Positions 14,095-15,924 of a stretch of 15,924 nt of DNA are shown piece by piece. The position numbers were made by a program, and so were the translations under genes. Every line of letters starts with the position of its first letter. Within the stretch, counting starts at the first letter, position 1. The notes under the pieces are model-generated. The model was not told the origin of the DNA, ran no database searches, and worked only from the letters and a program-made list of their open reading frames with translations. This DNA comes from Bacillota bacterium (GTDB taxonomy: Bacteria; Bacillota; Bacilli; Tumebacillales; Effusibacillaceae), in contig JAGVBM010000377.1 of the NCBI GenBank assembly GCA_020059765.1, positions 1 through 15,924 on the forward strand. The letters are read 5' to 3'.

Positions 14095-14805
14095 ATGAGT
14101 GTTTGTTTGCTGATCCATGGATTCACAGGTTCTCCGCACGAAGTGGCGCCTTTGGCCCGCTACTTGCGGGAACAGGGTTACGAGGTTCATACACCGGTTT
14201 TGGCGGGGCACGGAGGAACTCGTTCCGAGATGAAACGGGCGACTGGGCAAGACTGGATTGCCGGCGTGGAGGCGCTAATGGTTGAGTTGCAGCGAGCAGG
14301 AAAAGATGTTCATCTTGTGGGATTTTCCATGGGAGGACTGATCGCTGCCTATTTGGCCGGGAAATATGCGATTCGTTCCTTGACCTTTTTGTCGACACCG
14401 ATTTATTACGTCAACAAACGGCAGATGGTTCGCACCATCAGCGAAACGATCCGCAATCGAATCCGCAGGGAAAACCTGTTCCGCTCCCGCAGCGGGGAAT
14501 CCCATCGTTATGCGGTCAAAATTCGCATTACTCCACTCAAAGCGGTTCTGCATTTTCAGCACTTGATCAGGGAGTTAAAGCCCTTGCTGCCGAACGTCAA
14601 CATTCCCGTGCTGATTCTGCAAGGGGAGAAAGATGATTTGGTGCAGCCGAGAAGTGCCTGGCACATTTACAACAGTGTCGCGTCACGGGAGAAAAATATT
14701 CAATTTTTCCCCGAATCGGATCATATGATTTGTTTGGGATGCGATCAAGCGGATATAAACCGGATTGTCGGCGGGTTTATCCATACAAACGACAATCAGG
14801 GATAG
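14095..14805 (+). CDS. alpha/beta hydrolase, carboxylesterase family (first copy)
   Basis: A 236-residue cytoplasmic hydrolase of the Est30/YvaK-like group. The oxyanion motif HGFTGSP comes only seven residues from the start. The nucleophile serine is in GFSMGG near 83, the acid is in GEKDDLV near 182, and the histidine is in SDHMI near 210. HTPVLAGHGGT is also typical. A positively charged lid region (RNRIRREN) lies in the middle. Substrate is unknown; relatives cleave short-chain esters. The start is ATG 14095, because the fold begins immediately and similar proteins have this short N-terminus; the frame open back to 14038 lacks a suitable SD. No clear promoter was seen between the secG terminator and this gene. 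It is followed at 14 bases by a paralogue. Confidence 0.85.
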   Translation: MSVCLLIHGFTGSPHEVAPLARYLREQGYEVHTPVLAGHGGTRSEMKRATGQDWIAGVEALMVELQRAGKDVHLVGFSMGGLIAAYLAGKYAIRSLTFLSTPIYYVNKRQMVRTISETIRNRIRRENLFRSRSGESHRYAVKIRITPLKAVLHFQHLIRELKPLLPNVNIPVLILQGEKDDLVQPRSAWHIYNSVASREKNIQFFPESDHMICLGCDQADINRIVGGFIHTNDNQG

Positions 14806-14819
14806 GGGGGGGAACCGAA

Positions 14820-15542
14820 ATGAAAGATCCGAGGCCATTTGAGTTTTCAGGTGGAAAAAAGGCTGTCCTGCTGCTTCACGGTTTTACGGGGACTCCCTCG
14901 GAATTGCGGCCGTTGGGGAAATTTCTTGCGGAAAAAGGGTATACTGTTAAAGCTCCATTACTGGCTGGACATGGTACAACACCGGAAGACATGATGCAAA
15001 CGGGCATGAAAGATTGGGTCAAATCGGCAGGGGATGCCTATTTTGATCTGAAAAGAAAACACGAAGACGTTTATGCGGCAGGATTGTCCATGGGAGGTTC
15101 CCTGGCGCTGCACTTGGCTGCACGCTTGCCTGTCGCAGGCGTCATTTCCATGTGCGCGCCAATTTTTATACAGGACCGGCGTGCCAGGTTTGCCCGGTGG
15201 ATTGCTCCGTTTGTCAAATTTAATCCTCATAAAACGCCTCACCCGGAGCATATTGAACCGTTTCTGGCCGGTTATGCCAAGACACCGATGCGATGCGTGC
15301 CCGAATTGTTGAAGCTGATACGGGCCGTACGCCGCGAATTGCAGGATATCAAAGTTCCCGTCTTGATTCTGCAGGCGGAACAAGATTTGACGGTGCGGCC
15401 GAAAAGTGCCGAATATATTTTTCAACACATTGGATCCCGGCAAAAACAATTGAAGCGGTATCCCAATTCGGGTCATATTTTGCCGGTAGATCACGATCGT
15501 GATCAAGTGTTTGCCGATGTGGAACAGTTTTTGCGAGGGTAG
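14820..15542 (+). CDS. carboxylesterase, alpha/beta hydrolase (second copy)
   Basis: A 240-residue hydrolase with the Est30 layout: a short N-terminal strand (PRPFEFSGGKKAVLLLHGFTG), LLAGHGTTPEDM, the nucleophile serine in GLSMGG near 91, the lid region, acid Asp in AEQDLTV near 194, and catalytic His in NSGHILPVD near 223. It is closer than the first copy to the monoacyl carboxylesterase usually found between secG and rnr in Bacilli. The start ATG 14820 follows a run of eight G (14805-14812) that begins in the stop codon of the first copy, so translation of the two is probably coupled. An in-frame ATG at 14730 would overlap the first copy by 76 bases and add 30 unrelated residues. A terminator begins directly after its stop. 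Confidence 0.88.
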   Translation: MKDPRPFEFSGGKKAVLLLHGFTGTPSELRPLGKFLAEKGYTVKAPLLAGHGTTPEDMMQTGMKDWVKSAGDAYFDLKRKHEDVYAAGLSMGGSLALHLAARLPVAGVISMCAPIFIQDRRARFARWIAPFVKFNPHKTPHPEHIEPFLAGYAKTPMRCVPELLKLIRAVRRELQDIKVPVLILQAEQDLTVRPKSAEYIFQHIGSRQKQLKRYPNSGHILPVDHDRDQVFADVEQFLRG

Positions 15543-15567
15543 ACAGGGGATTGCCTCTCCTGTTTTT
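15543..15567 (+). terminator. intrinsic terminator after the esterases
   Basis: ACAGGGGA (15543-15550) pairs with TCTCCTGT (15556-15563), eight pairs with one G-U and a five-base loop, then TTTT. It starts on the first base after the esterase stop and separates the pair from rnr. Confidence 0.8.
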
Positions 15568-15586
15568 GTCCCGGTTTGTATATAAT
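15558..15586 (+). promoter_or_regulatory. probable rnr promoter
   Basis: A perfect -10 TATAAT (15581-15586). At 17 bases upstream the -35 would be TCCTGT, far from consensus and inside the terminator stem. The -10 is convincing but the -35 is not; the predicted start is near 15593. Confidence 0.45.
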
Positions 15587-15609
15587 ACAAGGAATAGGAG
15601 GGATATGCC

Positions 15610-15924
15610 TTGGAACAACGGATTATGGATCTCATGAAAGAGAAATTATATAAACCGATGAATGTGCTCGAACTGCAAGAAGCATTAGGATTTGCCAACG
15701 GAGATGAAATGGAGGAGTTTACCAAACTTCTGAACCGGATGGAAGATGAGGGGTCGGTGGTTCGTACCCGTACCCATCGATACGGTCTTCCTTCAAAAAT
15801 GAACCTGGTCGTCGGACGCTTGCAAGGCAAAGCACAAGGATTCGGATTCGTAATCCCGACAGACCCCGAGGAAATCCCGAATGGAGATGTTTACATCAAT
15901 GCGGGTGCCATGAATGGGGCGATG
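15610..15924 (+). CDS. rnr: ribonuclease R, N-terminal part (cut by window end)
   Basis: 105 codons are open to the window edge. The N-terminal winged-helix RNase R domain is visible (LMKEKLYKPMNVLELQEALG, then FTKLLNRMEDEGSVVRTRTH and RYGLPSKMNLVVGRLQG), followed by the start of the first cold-shock domain (KAQGFGFVIP, then DVYIN). This matches VacB/RNase R, the 3'-5' exoribonuclease that degrades structured RNA and works with SmpB/tmRNA. The catalytic RNB domain lies outside. The start is TTG 15610, 7 bases after AGGAGGG; ATG 15605 is out of frame and closes after ten codons, and ATG 15625 is an in-frame alternative without a well-placed SD. The order secG-esterase-rnr supports the call. 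Confidence 0.93.
   Translation, partial: MEQRIMDLMKEKLYKPMNVLELQEALGFANGDEMEEFTKLLNRMEDEGSVVRTRTHRYGLPSKMNLVVGRLQGKAQGFGFVIPTDPEEIPNGDVYINAGAMNGAM

Noticed and set aside
1..15924. CRISPR arrays, insertion sequences, rRNA or other long repeats.
   Set aside because: No regularly spaced repeats, terminal inverted repeats or transposase motifs were seen by eye; short diverged repeats could still be missed.

Overview
The window comes from a Gram-positive bacterium of the phylum Bacillota, class Bacilli. The order cggR-gapA-pgk-tpiA-gpmI-eno followed by secG-esterase-rnr is typical of Bacilli, and strong Shine-Dalgarno (SD) sequences precede nearly every gene. A SigL/RpoN gene sits just upstream of cggR, and a ComER-type reductase is present. 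Three genes start with TTG (the MFS transporter, comER and rnr). A lineage near Alicyclobacillaceae (Effusibacillus or Tumebacillus) is my guess from gene order and base composition, not something the sequence proves.

Region 1 (1-2688) is a tight three-gene string: the C-terminal end of an ATP-grasp enzyme, a complete 400-aa ATP-grasp enzyme, and an MFS exporter. All three face right with gaps of 3 and 6 bases. This looks like a small peptide or amino-acid-ligase metabolite cluster with its exporter, resembling the bacD/bacE logic of bacilysin. It appears lower in G+C than the rest. It ends beside a tRNA-Arg(CCG) gene on the minus strand whose 3' end faces the cluster, a common boundary of acquired DNA.

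Region 2 (2689-5023) holds the tRNA with its promoter and terminator, and thiD (thiamin pyrimidine kinase) with a good sigma-A promoter. A strong 14-bp hairpin lies between convergent thiD and comER. A 63-aa orphan protein resembling the C-terminal cytoplasmic domain of YetF/DUF421 membrane proteins follows.

Region 3 (5114-13657) starts with rpoN (sigma-54). Next comes the central glycolytic operon: the repressor CggR with its promoter and a two-repeat operator, then GAPDH, phosphoglycerate kinase, triosephosphate isomerase, cofactor-independent phosphoglycerate mutase and enolase. Together these carry triose phosphates to phosphoenolpyruvate. Between gapA and pgk lie a second promoter, a CggR-like half-operator over its -35, and a 10-bp hairpin close to its predicted start site.

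Region 4 (13658-15924) holds secG with its own promoter and terminator, two tandem paralogous alpha/beta-hydrolase esterases, a terminator, and the 5' end of rnr (RNase R), cut by the window edge. The first esterase has an unusual leader: a strong SD lies 31 bases before its ATG, and a GC-rich palindrome between them could fold and restore normal spacing.

No insertion sequence, CRISPR array, rRNA or replication origin was seen. The only stretch over 300 bases without a protein gene (2689-3053) is occupied by the tRNA, its terminator and two divergent promoters.
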